Counted from the stretch's first letter, positions 13,998 through 23,712 are shown. The stretch: 27,331 nt of DNA from Actinomycetota bacterium (GCA_019347595.1 JAHWLA010000009.1:1-27331), one strand, 5' to 3'. Program-made: numbers and translations. Notes: generated from the letters alone by a model not told the origin.

Positions 13998-15564
13998 GCT
14001 GCCCGACGCCGTAGAGGTGTTCGACACGACCCTGCGCGACGGGAGCCAGCTCGAGGGCATCTCGCTCACGGTCGACGACAAGCTGCGCATCGCCGAGCAG
14101 CTCGACTATCTCGGACTCCACTACATCGAGGGCGGCTGGCCGGGCGCCAACCCCAAGGACGACGAGTTCTTCCGCCGCGTGCACAGCGAGCTCGACCTCG
14201 ACGCCTCGACGCTGGTCGCCTTCGGGTCGACCCGGCGCAAGCTCGGCAAGGTCGACTCCGACGACACCCTCCGCCACCTGGTGGAGGCGGGAACGGGCGT
14301 CGTGTGCATCGTCGGGAAGTGCTGGGACTACCACGTCACCGAAGCCCTGGAGACGACGCTCGACGAGGGCGTCGCCATGGTCGCCGATTCGGTGGAGTTC
14401 CTGAAGCGGTCGGGGCGGCGGGTGCTCTTCGACGCCGAGCACTTCTTCGACGGGTACAAGCGCAACCCCGAGTTCTCGCTGCGGGTGCTGGAGGGCGCGG
14501 CCACAAAGGGGGCCGACACCCTCGTGCTGTGCGACACCAACGGCGGCTCGCTGCCCCACGAGGTGGAGCGGATCGTGTCGGACGTCGTCGCCTACTTCGG
14601 CGACGACGTCATGGTCGGCATCCACACCCACGACGACACCGGCTGCGCCGTCGCCAACGCGCTGGCCGCCGTGCGGGGCGGCGCCCGCCACGTGCAGGGC
14701 ACCATCAACGGCTACGGCGAGCGCACCGGCAACTGCAACCTGACCACCACGATCGCCAACCTGTCGTTGAAGATGGGCGTGCAGACGCTGCCGCCCGACC
14801 GGCTGCCGCGGCTCACGGCGGTGTCCCACCACGTCGCCGAGCTGGTCAACGTCACCATGAACCCGCAGCAGCCGTATGTCGGCACGTCGGCCTTTGCCCA
14901 CAAGGCGGGGCTGCACGTGAGCGCCATCGCCAAGCGGCCCGACGCCTACGAGCACGTGTCGCCCGATGCGGTAGGCAACGGCACCCGCTTCCTGGTGAGC
15001 GAGCTGGCGGGCAAGTCGACGTTGCAGTTGAAGGCCCAGGAGCTCGGCCTCGACCTCGACGGGCCGACACTCAACGAGATCGTCGACAGCCTCAAGCGGC
15101 TCGAGCACGAGGGCTTCCATTTCGAGGCGGCCGACGGCTCGCTGGAGCTGCTCATGCGACGGGCGGCCGGATGGGAGCAGCCGTACTTCCGGCTGGAGTC
15201 GTTCCGGGTGATCACCGACGAGCGCGAGGGCGAGCTGACCACCGAGGCCACCATCAAGGTGCACATGGGCGAGGAGCGCATCGTGACCACGGCCGAGGGG
15301 AACGGCCCCGTCAACGCGCTCGATGCCGCCCTGCGGCTGGCCATCGGGTCCGTCTACCCGGCGCTGGCCCAGGTCCACCTGACCGACTACAAGGTGCGCG
15401 TGCTCGACACGGCCAAAGGCACGGGCGCGGTCACCCGGGTGCTCCTCGACTCCACCGACGGCGAGCGCTCGTGGACGACCATCGGGGTGTCGGAGAACAT
15501 CATCGAGGCGTCGTGGCAGGCCCTGTCCGACTCGGTGGTCTACGGCCTGCTCCACAACGCCTGA
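13987..15564 (+). CDS. cimA: (R)-citramalate synthase
   Basis: Condenses pyruvate with acetyl-CoA to citramalate, which LeuCD and LeuB convert to 2-oxobutyrate, an isoleucine precursor made without threonine deaminase. 525 residues from ATG 13987, typical for the family. Seen: FDTTLRDGSQLEGISLTVDD (the CimA-type variant of the LeuA opening), HYIEGGWPGANPKDDEFF, the metal-binding GIHTHDDTGCAVANAL, NGYGERTGNCNL, and a C-terminal LeuA-like regulatory domain from about residue 395. EGGWPGANPKD is characteristic of CimA rather than LeuA or homocitrate synthase. The C-terminal domain usually confers isoleucine feedback. Last gene of the operon behind the Val/Ile leader. Confidence 0.95.
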   Translation: MPGELPDAVEVFDTTLRDGSQLEGISLTVDDKLRIAEQLDYLGLHYIEGGWPGANPKDDEFFRRVHSELDLDASTLVAFGSTRRKLGKVDSDDTLRHLVEAGTGVVCIVGKCWDYHVTEALETTLDEGVAMVADSVEFLKRSGRRVLFDAEHFFDGYKRNPEFSLRVLEGAATKGADTLVLCDTNGGSLPHEVERIVSDVVAYFGDDVMVGIHTHDDTGCAVANALAAVRGGARHVQGTINGYGERTGNCNLTTTIANLSLKMGVQTLPPDRLPRLTAVSHHVAELVNVTMNPQQPYVGTSAFAHKAGLHVSAIAKRPDAYEHVSPDAVGNGTRFLVSELAGKSTLQLKAQELGLDLDGPTLNEIVDSLKRLEHEGFHFEAADGSLELLMRRAAGWEQPYFRLESFRVITDEREGELTTEATIKVHMGEERIVTTAEGNGPVNALDAALRLAIGSVYPALAQVHLTDYKVRVLDTAKGTGAVTRVLLDSTDGERSWTTIGVSENIIEASWQALSDSVVYGLLHNA

Positions 15565-15578
15565 CGCCGTGTTCGCGA

Positions 15579-15602
15579 CCGTGTCATGAATTTGTGACAC
15601 GG
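15579..15602. terminator. Hairpin CCGTGTCA/TGACACGG after cimA
   Basis: An 8-bp perfect stem with an 8-nt AT-rich loop, 15 nt after the cimA stop, without a T-tract. It may end the leuB-ilvE-cimA transcript. The palindrome could instead be an operator for the secreted-protein gene that starts 74 bp further on. Confidence 0.42.
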
Positions 15603-15675
15603 ATGCCCCCCTCCGTCGTATGAGGTAGGTGGGAGGTGGAAAGCCCGCCTCTCGCATCTATCAACTGGGGGAACG

Positions 15676-16230
15676 ATGCGTCTTGCACGCAAGTTGACTC
15701 TGGCCGGCGTGCTTCTTGCCGGCTTCGCCATGCTGTCCACCAACACCGCCTATGCCGCTCCGGGCGCCGGCGCCGCCGTCGTCCAGGGCAGTGGCACCAT
15801 CTCGCCCGGCCTGACACTGTTGCCCGCCGTCCAGCCCACAATCGCCTTCGGCGGCACCGCGACGGGCGCCTTCGCCAACAGCGCGCCTGCCGCGGATGTA
15901 GGCAGCGTTAGCTGCAGCTTCTCGGGGAGCAGCAACACAACAGTCGGCGACAACTACGCCGTCGGGTTCGGCACAGTCAGCGGCTCGTGCGCCGGCTCCG
16001 GCACCGTCACCGGTGCTGCGATCAGCGTCTCGTGCAGCGCCATGACGTACGTGCGTGTGGCCACAATCGTGTTAGTGGTCAGCGCCACCTGCTCGGTCAC
16101 CGTCGGCGGGACCACCTCGAGCGGCGCTGTCGTCGGTGCGTTCAACTTCATCCCGAGCACAGTGCTGCCTCCGGGTGCGCCCGTGACCGCCTACGAACTG
16201 ACAGGCGTCGCTGCCTTCGGCGGCGTGTAG
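15676..16230 (+). CDS. Small secreted Ala/Gly/Thr-rich protein
   Basis: 184 residues from ATG 15676, preceded by GGGGGA. A clear Sec signal peptide: basic MRLARK, hydrophobic core LAGVLLAGFAML, probable cleavage after AYA (residue 27). The mature part of about 157 residues is rich in Gly, Ala, Ser, Thr and Val, with few charges, predicted beta-strand, and four cysteines (VSCSF, GSCAG, VSCSA, ATCSV) that could form two disulfides. No catalytic motif or cell-wall anchor is visible. I do not recognise the family. It looks like a compact extracellular beta-sandwich protein, possibly surface or matrix related. It is separated from the following operon by a strong hairpin, so it is probably monocistronic. 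Confidence 0.77.
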   Translation: MRLARKLTLAGVLLAGFAMLSTNTAYAAPGAGAAVVQGSGTISPGLTLLPAVQPTIAFGGTATGAFANSAPAADVGSVSCSFSGSSNTTVGDNYAVGFGTVSGSCAGSGTVTGAAISVSCSAMTYVRVATIVLVVSATCSVTVGGTTSSGAVVGAFNFIPSTVLPPGAPVTAYELTGVAAFGGV

Positions 16231-16246
16231 CACCCATCCGCCGTCA

Positions 16247-16279
16247 CAAGGAGGGGAGGGTCGATCCCTCCCCTCCTTG
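16247..16279 (+). terminator. Strong hairpin terminator after the secreted-protein gene
   Basis: Bases 16247-16260 (CAAGGAGGGGAGGG) are the exact reverse complement of 16266-16279 around TCGAT: a 14-bp purine/pyrimidine stem, 16 nt after the stop. Only scattered T's follow. It probably insulates the next operon. Confidence 0.65.
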
Positions 16280-16402
16280 GCGCGGGAGGGGTGTTCCTTC
16301 GTTCTGGCCGTGCTGTTGCATCGGTTTGCCCGTCGTCCATTCGCTGTCGAACCGTGACAGGATTTGATGTAGAAGACGTGGAACACTTGACGTCATACTC
16401 CC

Positions 16403-16422
16403 GGGTGACGCGTTCGTCACCC
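16403..16422. promoter_or_regulatory. Palindrome GGGTGACG-CGTT-CGTCACCC before the transporter operon
   Basis: Eight-bp perfect arms separated by 4 bp, ending 24 bp before TTG 16447. A TTGACG stands at 16387-16392, but no convincing -10 box follows at normal spacing. Candidate operator or leader hairpin for the six-gene operon. Confidence 0.32.
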
Positions 16423-16446
16423 GTAGGCGACGCGGGGGGATCGGCC

Positions 16447-19056
16447 TTGATCCAAGTACTGGAAAAAAACGCATCGGCGGGTCGCCGCACTGCGGTCCGG
16501 GCGGCGACGGCGTGCGCCGTCCTGGCCGTGATTGCGGCCATGGTCCTCCCGTCGGCGGGCGCCCGTGCCACCGGGCACGACATGCCGCTGGTCGGTACCT
16601 GGCTGCCGGCAGGAAAACCAGGGGATACGGCGCAATTGCTCCTGTACCCACACGCCGAGACGCGCACGGTCTACGCCTACGCGACCAGTGGCAGTTGGGT
16701 GCGGACCTTCGACCTCGACACGTTGCAGCCGAAGTCGGTCGGCATGAACCCGGGCCGCACAACGCCGACGGCGTTCTTCGTCGACGACGGAGGCGACTTG
16801 TTCGTGGCGGTTTCCGCGGGCGTGGCCGGCGGGGCGCAATTGCATCGCTTCGGGCTCCGCGAGGGCGCCCTGGTGAAGGTCGGCACGTTCGACATCCGAT
16901 CCCGCATCGGGAACGAGCAGCAGGTGATCGGTCTCTACCGCATGCCGGGAAGCCGCTTGCTGTGGGCCCTTTCCACGGCGCTCAACGGCACGAACAAGAA
17001 CGGCGTCAAGGTCACCGAGTTGGATGTCCCAGTGGGATCTCCGGCGGGCGCCAAGGTCAACTGGACACGCGACGTCTCCAACGAGTGCCCCGTGCCGATG
17101 CAGGGGAATCAACGTATCAACGCCGCCCTTGCCTACTTGCCGTTTGCCAGTTCGCTCTACTTCGGATGCGCGGCGCTTTCTCCCAACGGAACGCAGCTTC
17201 CGCAATCGCCGGGGATCGGTCGTCTCGTGTTGGACGGTGACCCGCTTCGGGGGCCGACCGTTCCCCACGTCTTCGAGCGCTTCACCCGCCCAGGCGACTT
17301 TTCGACTGCGGATTCCGTGATCGATGTCGCATCGGGGCGCATGCTCATCTCCGCCTTCAGCGGTGCAGCCGGCGGTTCCACGCTCTACGGCTTCGACGCA
17401 AAGACCAGCTCGTTCGTGGGCGGGACGTCCGGTGGCACCAATCAGTTCAACTCGATCGGTCTCGACGGCGTCAATGGCCGTGTCTACGGCCTCAGCCAGG
17501 ACAGCCGGTACGGGCTCCTCGCCGCCGACATCCGGCCGACGCCGTTGCCGCAAGCGCGCCGCTATCCGCAGTACAACACACGCAACGGCGTCGTGCCGAT
17601 CTACTCGACGATCGCCGTCGACACCGTGACCCACCGGCTTTTCCTTGCCTACGCGGATTCCGAGGCCTTTTCGATCGTCCAAGACGACGGAGCACCGTCC
17701 GTCGACCCGTCGCGAGACGATCCGGATGTGAATACGAGCGACGTTCCGGAGGTTCCCGGTAGGACGCACGTCGTCTACTCGGGGGTGGCGCAAGGGTTCG
17801 GGTCGCGCTACCGGTGGATCGGCGGCCCGCAAAACGTGTTCTTCAATGCCACCGGACTCAGCGGCGGGCCAGAGCAAAGTCGTGAGTTTCGCGGGGCGTA
17901 CATCAACACCTTGGGAATCGGAAACGGTGAAGCGAGTGCGGCGGCGATCGCCGCCGAACGCGACGGCAATACGGCGCGTGATCAACAGGTCGTCGTCAGC
18001 CCCGAAGCACCCGGCGCAGCGGTTCCCTGGCCGTACGGCGAGGCGCGCTGTCTCGATTTCACGGGGCAACCCCGAACGGCCACTGAAGACGGTGCCACAG
18101 CCGCGTGCGACTTCAGGAAGGAGAGCGCGTCGCTCACCGCCGTCCTGGAGGAGTCGAGCGCGGACATCGGGATGAAGGTCGGGCGAAGCGACATCGCGGC
18201 GCGCAGCCGACGGGACGCGACACGAGGCACCGTGGTGACGGTCACGAGCCGCGCGGAGAACATCGTGGTGACGGACGCCGGACGCGAGTTGCTCCGCATA
18301 GGGGAGGTGCGGGTGACGACGGAGGCGTGGGCGCGCGGGCGGCCCGGCACGGCGGGCAGCACCTACAAGCGTGAGGTCAAGGACGTCTACGTCGAGGGTG
18401 AGCAGCGATGCCGTGAGACATGCACGCTCGCAGAACTGGACCGCCTCGGGAAGGGGCTGGTGGGCGGCCGTCTCAGTGTCAGGTTCCCGACACCGGACCC
18501 GACGATGGCGTCCGGCAGCAAGGGCGGCTACCAGGCTCTTGTGCGGCGATCGCTCCCGGAGCAGTTGCAGGAGGTTGTCGTCAATGGGCAGACGCCGGAA
18601 CGGGTCGAGGTCCCCGGCGCCGTGTTGACGCTGGCCATGGACAACCGGGTCCGTTCTCGCATGATCCTCGAGTTGGCCGCCGTGGCGGCCGAGGCCCGCT
18701 ATGGCATCACCCGGACGTCGGGCGACGTGGTGACCGATCCCGACCTCGGCGGCGGCGCCCTCGTCCCTCTCGCCGCCCTGTCCACTGGCGACGGCTTGTC
18801 GATCGGTGGAAGCGACAGCGGCTTCGGGTCGCCGGTGGGCGAGGTGCCGCTGACCGGCAGCGCGGGAGATGCGCCGACGACATTCGCTGCCATCCCCACC
18901 TCGGTCGGGCGGACCGCAGGCCTGATCTGGAACGGCATAGGCGGCGCCGTTCGCCTGTTCCCGATCTGGGCGGTCCTCCTCGCTCCCGTCTATCTGTCCG
19001 CTCGTCGCTGGTTGCTCCTGCAACGCGACGCCATCGTCTCCGGAGACCGCTTGTGA
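16447..19056 (+). CDS. Large extracytoplasmic protein with signal peptide and C-terminal membrane anchor
   Basis: 869 residues from TTG 16447, chosen because GGGGGGA lies 6 nt upstream and the product then begins with a plausible export signal (GRRTAVRAATACAVLAVIAA, cleavage near ARA at about residue 40). GTG 16405 is an alternative that lies in a palindrome. The first half resembles beta-propeller repeats by eye (AYATSGSWVRTFDLDTLQP, LYGFDAKTSSFVGGTSGG, VNGRVYGLSQDSRYGLLAAD). The second half is mixed alpha/beta with two cysteine pairs. One hydrophobic segment near residues 835-852 (LFPIWAVLLAPVYLSA), followed by RR, would anchor it with its bulk outside. No family recognised. Its stop overlaps the start of the substrate-binding protein gene (GTGA), so it very likely works with the transporter. 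Confidence 0.8.
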   Translation: MIQVLEKNASAGRRTAVRAATACAVLAVIAAMVLPSAGARATGHDMPLVGTWLPAGKPGDTAQLLLYPHAETRTVYAYATSGSWVRTFDLDTLQPKSVGMNPGRTTPTAFFVDDGGDLFVAVSAGVAGGAQLHRFGLREGALVKVGTFDIRSRIGNEQQVIGLYRMPGSRLLWALSTALNGTNKNGVKVTELDVPVGSPAGAKVNWTRDVSNECPVPMQGNQRINAALAYLPFASSLYFGCAALSPNGTQLPQSPGIGRLVLDGDPLRGPTVPHVFERFTRPGDFSTADSVIDVASGRMLISAFSGAAGGSTLYGFDAKTSSFVGGTSGGTNQFNSIGLDGVNGRVYGLSQDSRYGLLAADIRPTPLPQARRYPQYNTRNGVVPIYSTIAVDTVTHRLFLAYADSEAFSIVQDDGAPSVDPSRDDPDVNTSDVPEVPGRTHVVYSGVAQGFGSRYRWIGGPQNVFFNATGLSGGPEQSREFRGAYINTLGIGNGEASAAAIAAERDGNTARDQQVVVSPEAPGAAVPWPYGEARCLDFTGQPRTATEDGATAACDFRKESASLTAVLEESSADIGMKVGRSDIAARSRRDATRGTVVTVTSRAENIVVTDAGRELLRIGEVRVTTEAWARGRPGTAGSTYKREVKDVYVEGEQRCRETCTLAELDRLGKGLVGGRLSVRFPTPDPTMASGSKGGYQALVRRSLPEQLQEVVVNGQTPERVEVPGAVLTLAMDNRVRSRMILELAAVAAEARYGITRTSGDVVTDPDLGGGALVPLAALSTGDGLSIGGSDSGFGSPVGEVPLTGSAGDAPTTFAAIPTSVGRTAGLIWNGIGGAVRLFPIWAVLLAPVYLSARRWLLLQRDAIVSGDRL

Positions 19057-20582
19057 AGCGCTTCGATCCGTCCGTCGGCAGCTCGCTCACCACCCTCGGC
19101 GTCATCGTCGGCGTCGGGGTCCTCCTCTCGGTGGTCACCGTCGTCCCGTTGAGCAAGGACGGCGGCGGCACCGTCGCTGTCGGGCCCGCCGAGCAGACCG
19201 CGGCCGTCGACGTCGGGACCGACGGCGCGCTCGACCCCAACGTCGCCGCCGATCCGAATGCGGCTGCCACAGCGGCGACGGGCGGCCCGGGACGGACGGG
19301 TGCCGCCGGCGGCAACCGTGCGAACGCAAGCCAGTCGGTGGCCACCAAGCCGGGACAGCAATGCGCGGCCGGCCAGAACGGTGGCAACACGGATGTCGGG
19401 GTCAGCGACAAGAGGATCAAGCTGGCGGCCACGGTCGTCGACGACGGGCCCGGGGCGAGCTTCCTGGCACCGGTGCGCACCGGCATGACGGCCGTGTTGA
19501 ACCGCGTCAACCGGGCGGGCGGCATCTGTGGGCGTCAACTCGAGCTGATCCTGCGCAACGACTCGTGGGACGCCGCGCTGGGCCAGCAGTACATCCAGAA
19601 CTTTGTGGAGAGCGAGAAGGTGTTCGCCCTTGCCGTCGTTCCGTCGTCTGAAGGCCTGCGCTCGGCCAACAGCTACATCACGCAGAAGAAGGTCCCCGTG
19701 GTGGGTACCGACGGGATGCTGATCCACCAGTACCTGAACCCGTGGATCTGGCCGGTGGCGACCTCGACCATCTCCACCATGCACGTCATGGCCCAGAACG
19801 CGGCACAGCGCGGCGCGAAGACGTTTGGGATCGTCTTCGACGCCAAGTACCACTTCGGCGTCGAGGGCGCCTTCGCGTACAACGAGGCCGTGAAGCGTCT
19901 CACCGGATCGAACGTGCCGGGGTTCGATCCCTCGCTGAAGAGCTGCCAGCAGCGCTTCTGCGGGATCCAGCCGGGCAAGTCGTCGTACAACTCGGAAGCT
20001 CGGGCGTTCAGCACTGCGTGCTACCAGTCGACGACACCGTGCGATTTCGTTGCCTTGCTCCTCGAGCCCGACACCGCTGTCGCCTTCATGAAGGGCGGAC
20101 GCGATCGCGATCCGACCATCGGCTTCGGCGGCGCCCAGCCGCTGTTCAACCGGCGCATGGCCGAGAACTGCGGCACGTTGTGCAACGGCATGTGGGTGTG
20201 GACGGGATACAACCCACCCATCGAGGCGCTGGCAGGGACGCCCGCCGTCTCGAAGTACGTGAACGAGATCCGGCAGGAGTCGTCGTCGGCGGACGTGGCC
20301 AACCAGTTCCTCGAGGGTGGCTACGTCGGGATGAACCTCCTGGTGCAGGCACTGGAGAAAGTCGGCCCCAACGTCACCCGCGACAACCTGCGTGCGGTGC
20401 TCGACACAATGACGTTCGACATCGGCCTGTCACAGCCGCTCTCGTGGCGCGGTTCGCACTTCGCCAACACCGCCGCGCGCGCCTTCGAGATCCAGTACCG
20501 CCAGGAGTTCAACGGCTGGCGCACGACGACGGACTTCATCAAGGACCCCTGGGTCGGCCAAGACATTCCCGAAGGGGAGTAG
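19053..20582 (+). CDS. ABC transporter substrate-binding protein, LivJ-like, membrane-anchored
   Basis: 509 residues from GTG 19053. Residues 12-33 form a hydrophobic segment (LTTLGVIVGVGVLLSVVTVV) with no lipobox cysteine. A low-complexity Ala/Gly/Asp/Asn linker runs to about residue 105, then a type I periplasmic-binding fold of the Peripla_BP_6/LivJ kind: IKLAATVVDDGP, GMTAVLNRVNRAGGICGRQL, TQKKVPVVGTDG. The family binds BCAAs, amides, urea or aromatic compounds; the substrate here cannot be read from sequence. It is about 100 residues longer than typical LivJ because of the anchor and linker, so it may be tethered by an uncleaved helix rather than lipid. It contains several cysteine pairs (SCQQRFCG, ACYQSTTPC, NCGTLCNG) suited to disulfides outside the cell. 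Confidence 0.92.
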   Translation: MKRFDPSVGSSLTTLGVIVGVGVLLSVVTVVPLSKDGGGTVAVGPAEQTAAVDVGTDGALDPNVAADPNAAATAATGGPGRTGAAGGNRANASQSVATKPGQQCAAGQNGGNTDVGVSDKRIKLAATVVDDGPGASFLAPVRTGMTAVLNRVNRAGGICGRQLELILRNDSWDAALGQQYIQNFVESEKVFALAVVPSSEGLRSANSYITQKKVPVVGTDGMLIHQYLNPWIWPVATSTISTMHVMAQNAAQRGAKTFGIVFDAKYHFGVEGAFAYNEAVKRLTGSNVPGFDPSLKSCQQRFCGIQPGKSSYNSEARAFSTACYQSTTPCDFVALLLEPDTAVAFMKGGRDRDPTIGFGGAQPLFNRRMAENCGTLCNGMWVWTGYNPPIEALAGTPAVSKYVNEIRQESSSADVANQFLEGGYVGMNLLVQALEKVGPNVTRDNLRAVLDTMTFDIGLSQPLSWRGSHFANTAARAFEIQYRQEFNGWRTTTDFIKDPWVGQDIPEGE

Positions 20583-20589
20583 CCGACTC

Positions 20590-23500
20590 GTGCTGCAGTT
20601 CCTCGTCTACCTGCTGTTGTCGCTGCCCCTGATCGGGGCCTACGCCATGCTGGCCATCGGCATCGTCGTCATCTTCCGGGCGTCGAAGGTACTGAACCTG
20701 GCCCATGGCGCCATGGCGCTCCTTCCCGCCTACTTCGTCTACGAGGCCAGCGCCCGCGGCGTACCCATGCTGCTGGCCGTGCCGCTTGGTGTCGCCGTCG
20801 GCGCCGGGCTGGGGGCGGCCATCGAGCGGCTGTTCGTGCGCCCCCTCGCCACGCAGGGCCCCACCGCGCAGACGGTGGGCACGGTCGCCGTCTACGGCCT
20901 CGTCGTGGCGGCGTCCGCCCAGATCTGGGGCTCGGGCTCGCGCATCGCCCCGCTGGTGTTCCCCGAGGGCGGCGTCACCGTCTCCGGCTCATTGCTGCGC
21001 TGGGGCCAGCTCGGCCTCTTCGCCGTGTCCCTGCTCTGTGCGGCCGGGTTCTTCGCGCTGTTCCGCTTCACCGAGATCGGCCTCGCCTTGCGGGGCGCCG
21101 CCGAGAACCCGCGTGCCGCAGGTCTCATGGGGATCGACGCCGACCGCATGGCGCGCATGGCGTGGATGCTGGGCGGCGGCCTCGCCGCGCTCGCGGGCAT
21201 CCTGCTGGCCGCCGTCACCAGCCTCCAGCCCTACAGCCTGTCGCTCCAGATGCTGCCCGCCTTCGTGGCCGCCCTCATCGGCGGCCTGGGCAGCCTGCCC
21301 GGCGCGGTGGTGGGCGCGTTCATCGTCGGCGCCGTGCAGGGCCTGGTGCCGGCCTTCCGGGTGGTGCCCGGGCTGCAGGGCTTGGCATCCCAGGTGGGCA
21401 TGCCGCAGTTGGCCCTCACCGCGCTCGCCATGGGTGTCATGTACTTCCGAGGCGGTCGTATCGCGGCGGCCGACACCAGCGGGGCCCTCGCGTCCGTGGA
21501 CGACGCGGCCGTTCGTCACAGCGCCTTTGACCGCACACGTCTGCCCGAACGGGGCGGCCGCCGTCGGCTGGTTCGCTACATCGCCCTCGTGATCGCCGTG
21601 ACCTGGCCGATACTCGGCATCCCGAGCTTCCTGCGGCCGCTCGACACCTTCTCCGTGCTGGGCGACGGAATCCTCATGGGCCAGTACTTCATCGCCGCCG
21701 CGTCGATCGTCATGCTGACGGGGTGGGTGGGGCAGATCTCCTTGGCGCAGGCCAGCTTCCTCGGCATCAGCGCCTTCGGCTCGGCGCTGCTCACCCGGCA
21801 CCTCGGTATCGGCTTCCCGTGGACGCTGCTGCTCGGGCCGATGCTGGCCGCCGGAGCCTCCGCGCTGCTCGGTGTGGTGGCGCTGCGCGTGCGCGGGCTG
21901 TACCTCGCGGTGGCGACGTTGATCTTCGCCTGGATGGCCGACGAGTACCTCTTCGTGGTGCCCTGGTTCTCGGGCAAGGGCGGCAGCGCCTCGGTGGAGA
22001 CGGCGCCGGTCGGCATCGAGGGCGCCTTCCCGTTCTTCGACTTCACCGACCGGCGCACGTTCTATTACGTGATGCTGGCGGTGGCGACGACGGTGTTCTT
22101 CGGGCTGCTCAACCTGCGTGACTCGAAGACGGGGCGCGCCTTCTTCGCCGTGCGCGGGTCGGAGATGGCGGCCGCCTCGCTCGGCATCGATGTGGTGCGC
22201 CACAAGCTCTTCGCTTTCGCGGCGGCCGGGTTCGTGGCCGGGCTGGCGGGCAACCTCATGCTCACGCACCAAGTAACGGTCGTGCCCGAGCAGTTTTCGT
22301 TGCGCATCTCGCTGCTGTTCCTCGCCATCGCCGTGGTCGGCGGCTTGCGCAGCCTGGGCGGCGCGGTGGCGGCGGCCGCGCTCTTCGCCGCGCTGTCCGA
22401 GCTGTTCTTCCGCGTTCCTACGCTGGGCCAGTACCTCCAGCTCGTCTCGGCCGCCCTGCTGGCCGTGATCTTGCTCGTCTATCCCAAGGGGTTGGCAGGT
22501 CTGCCCCAGTCGACGGCCGGCTTGCGCCGGCGCATGCGGCACTGGGTGGCGAGTGAGCGCATGCAACCGGTCGTGGAGCGGTTGAAGAGCGACGCCGACA
22601 CGGTAGGAGAAGCGCTCGGTCGCGCCGGTCGCGCCGGTCGCCAGGTCCGCACGCGCACCGGCGAGGTCGTGGGGCGGCTCGTCGAGCGCATGGGTGGCGC
22701 CCGCACCGGAGAGGAGGAGCGCCCCGCGGCCGGCCGCCCGTTGACCGGGCTCGTGGTCCGCTACGAGCAGCTGGGCAGACCGGCGACGAACGGTCACCGC
22801 GCCCAGGAGGTCGCGATGCCCGCTCGGCGGCGCCGTCGGCCGGTGGCGACGCTGCCAGCGCCTGCGACCAACGGCCACGGGCCGTCGCGCATCGACCTCC
22901 ACGACGCCACCCTGGTGCTGCCGTCCGACGTGCCCGTCATCGACGCCCAGGGCATCACCGTTCGCTTCGGTGGCCTCACCGCCGTGCAGGACGCCTCCCT
23001 CGCGGTGCGCCCGGGCCAGATCGTCGGCCTCATCGGTCCTAACGGCGCGGGCAAGACGACCCTGTTCAACGCCATCTCCGGGCTCAACAGCCCGGCCGCA
23101 GGGACCGTGCGGCTGTTCGGCGAGGACGTCACCGAGTTGCCCGTCCATCACCGGGCCGCGGCGGGCCTCGGCCGCACGTTCCAAGTCATCCAGCTCTTCC
23201 CCGAGCTGACCGTCTTCGAGAATCTGTTGGTCGCCACCCACCTCCACAATCCGACCAACCTCCTGTCCAACGTGGTGGTGACGGCGAAGACCGTCCGAGC
23301 GGAGCTGGCCGCCGAGGAGACGTGTCGCCGCGTCATCCGCTTCCTCGGCCTCGAGGAAATCGCCGACCGCCCGGTAGCGGGGCTGCCCTTCGGCACGCTC
23401 CGCATGGTCGAGATCGGGCGGGCCCTCGTCACCGGCGCGCCTGCCGTCATGCTCGACGAGCCCGCCTCGGGCCTCGACAACCGCGAGACCGACAAGCTGT

Positions 23501-23711
23501 CCGACCTGCTGCTCTACATCAGGCGCGAGCTGGGCGTTTCGATCCTTCTCATCGAGCACGACGTGCGCATGGTCACGGCAGTAAGCGACTACATGTACGT
23601 GCTCAACCGGGGCCGCATGCTGGCCGAGGGCGTGCCCGCCGACGTCAGCCGCCATCCCGATGTCGTGGCCGCCTACCTGGGCGAGCCCATCACTGCGGAG
23701 GTGCCGGCCTG

Positions 23712-23712
<1 letters not shown>
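20590..23712 (+). CDS. BCAA-type ABC transporter, fused permease-permease-ATPase (LivH-LivM-LivG)
   Basis: 1040 residues from GTG 20590, 7 nt after the previous stop, with GGGGAG upstream. Three parts in one frame: a LivH-like permease (about 1-300; FRASKVLNLAHGAMALLPAY), a LivM-like permease (about 325-635; GWVGQISLAQASFLGISAFG), a basic linker of about 140 residues (RRRMRHWVASERM, then PARRRRRPVATLPAP), and a LivG-like ATPase (about 780-1040). The ATPase has Walker A GPNGAGKTT at residue 816, a variant signature LPFGTLRMVEIGRAL, Walker B VMLDEPASGLD and the H-loop IEHDV. LivHM fusions are known in actinobacteria; adding LivG is less usual. The protein could form a half-transporter that pairs with LivF. 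Confidence 0.95.

Noticed and set aside
16417..19023. 868-codon open frame on the minus strand, opposite the large extracytoplasmic protein gene
   Set aside because: Long antisense frames are expected opposite genes with strong GC bias at third positions. Its translation is Arg/His/Gly-rich without recognisable motifs, while the plus-strand frame has a signal peptide, membrane helix and operon overlaps.
20989..23655. 888-codon open frame on the minus strand, opposite the LivHMG fusion
   Set aside because: The plus strand encodes clear permease and ATPase motifs throughout; the antisense product is low-complexity and charged.
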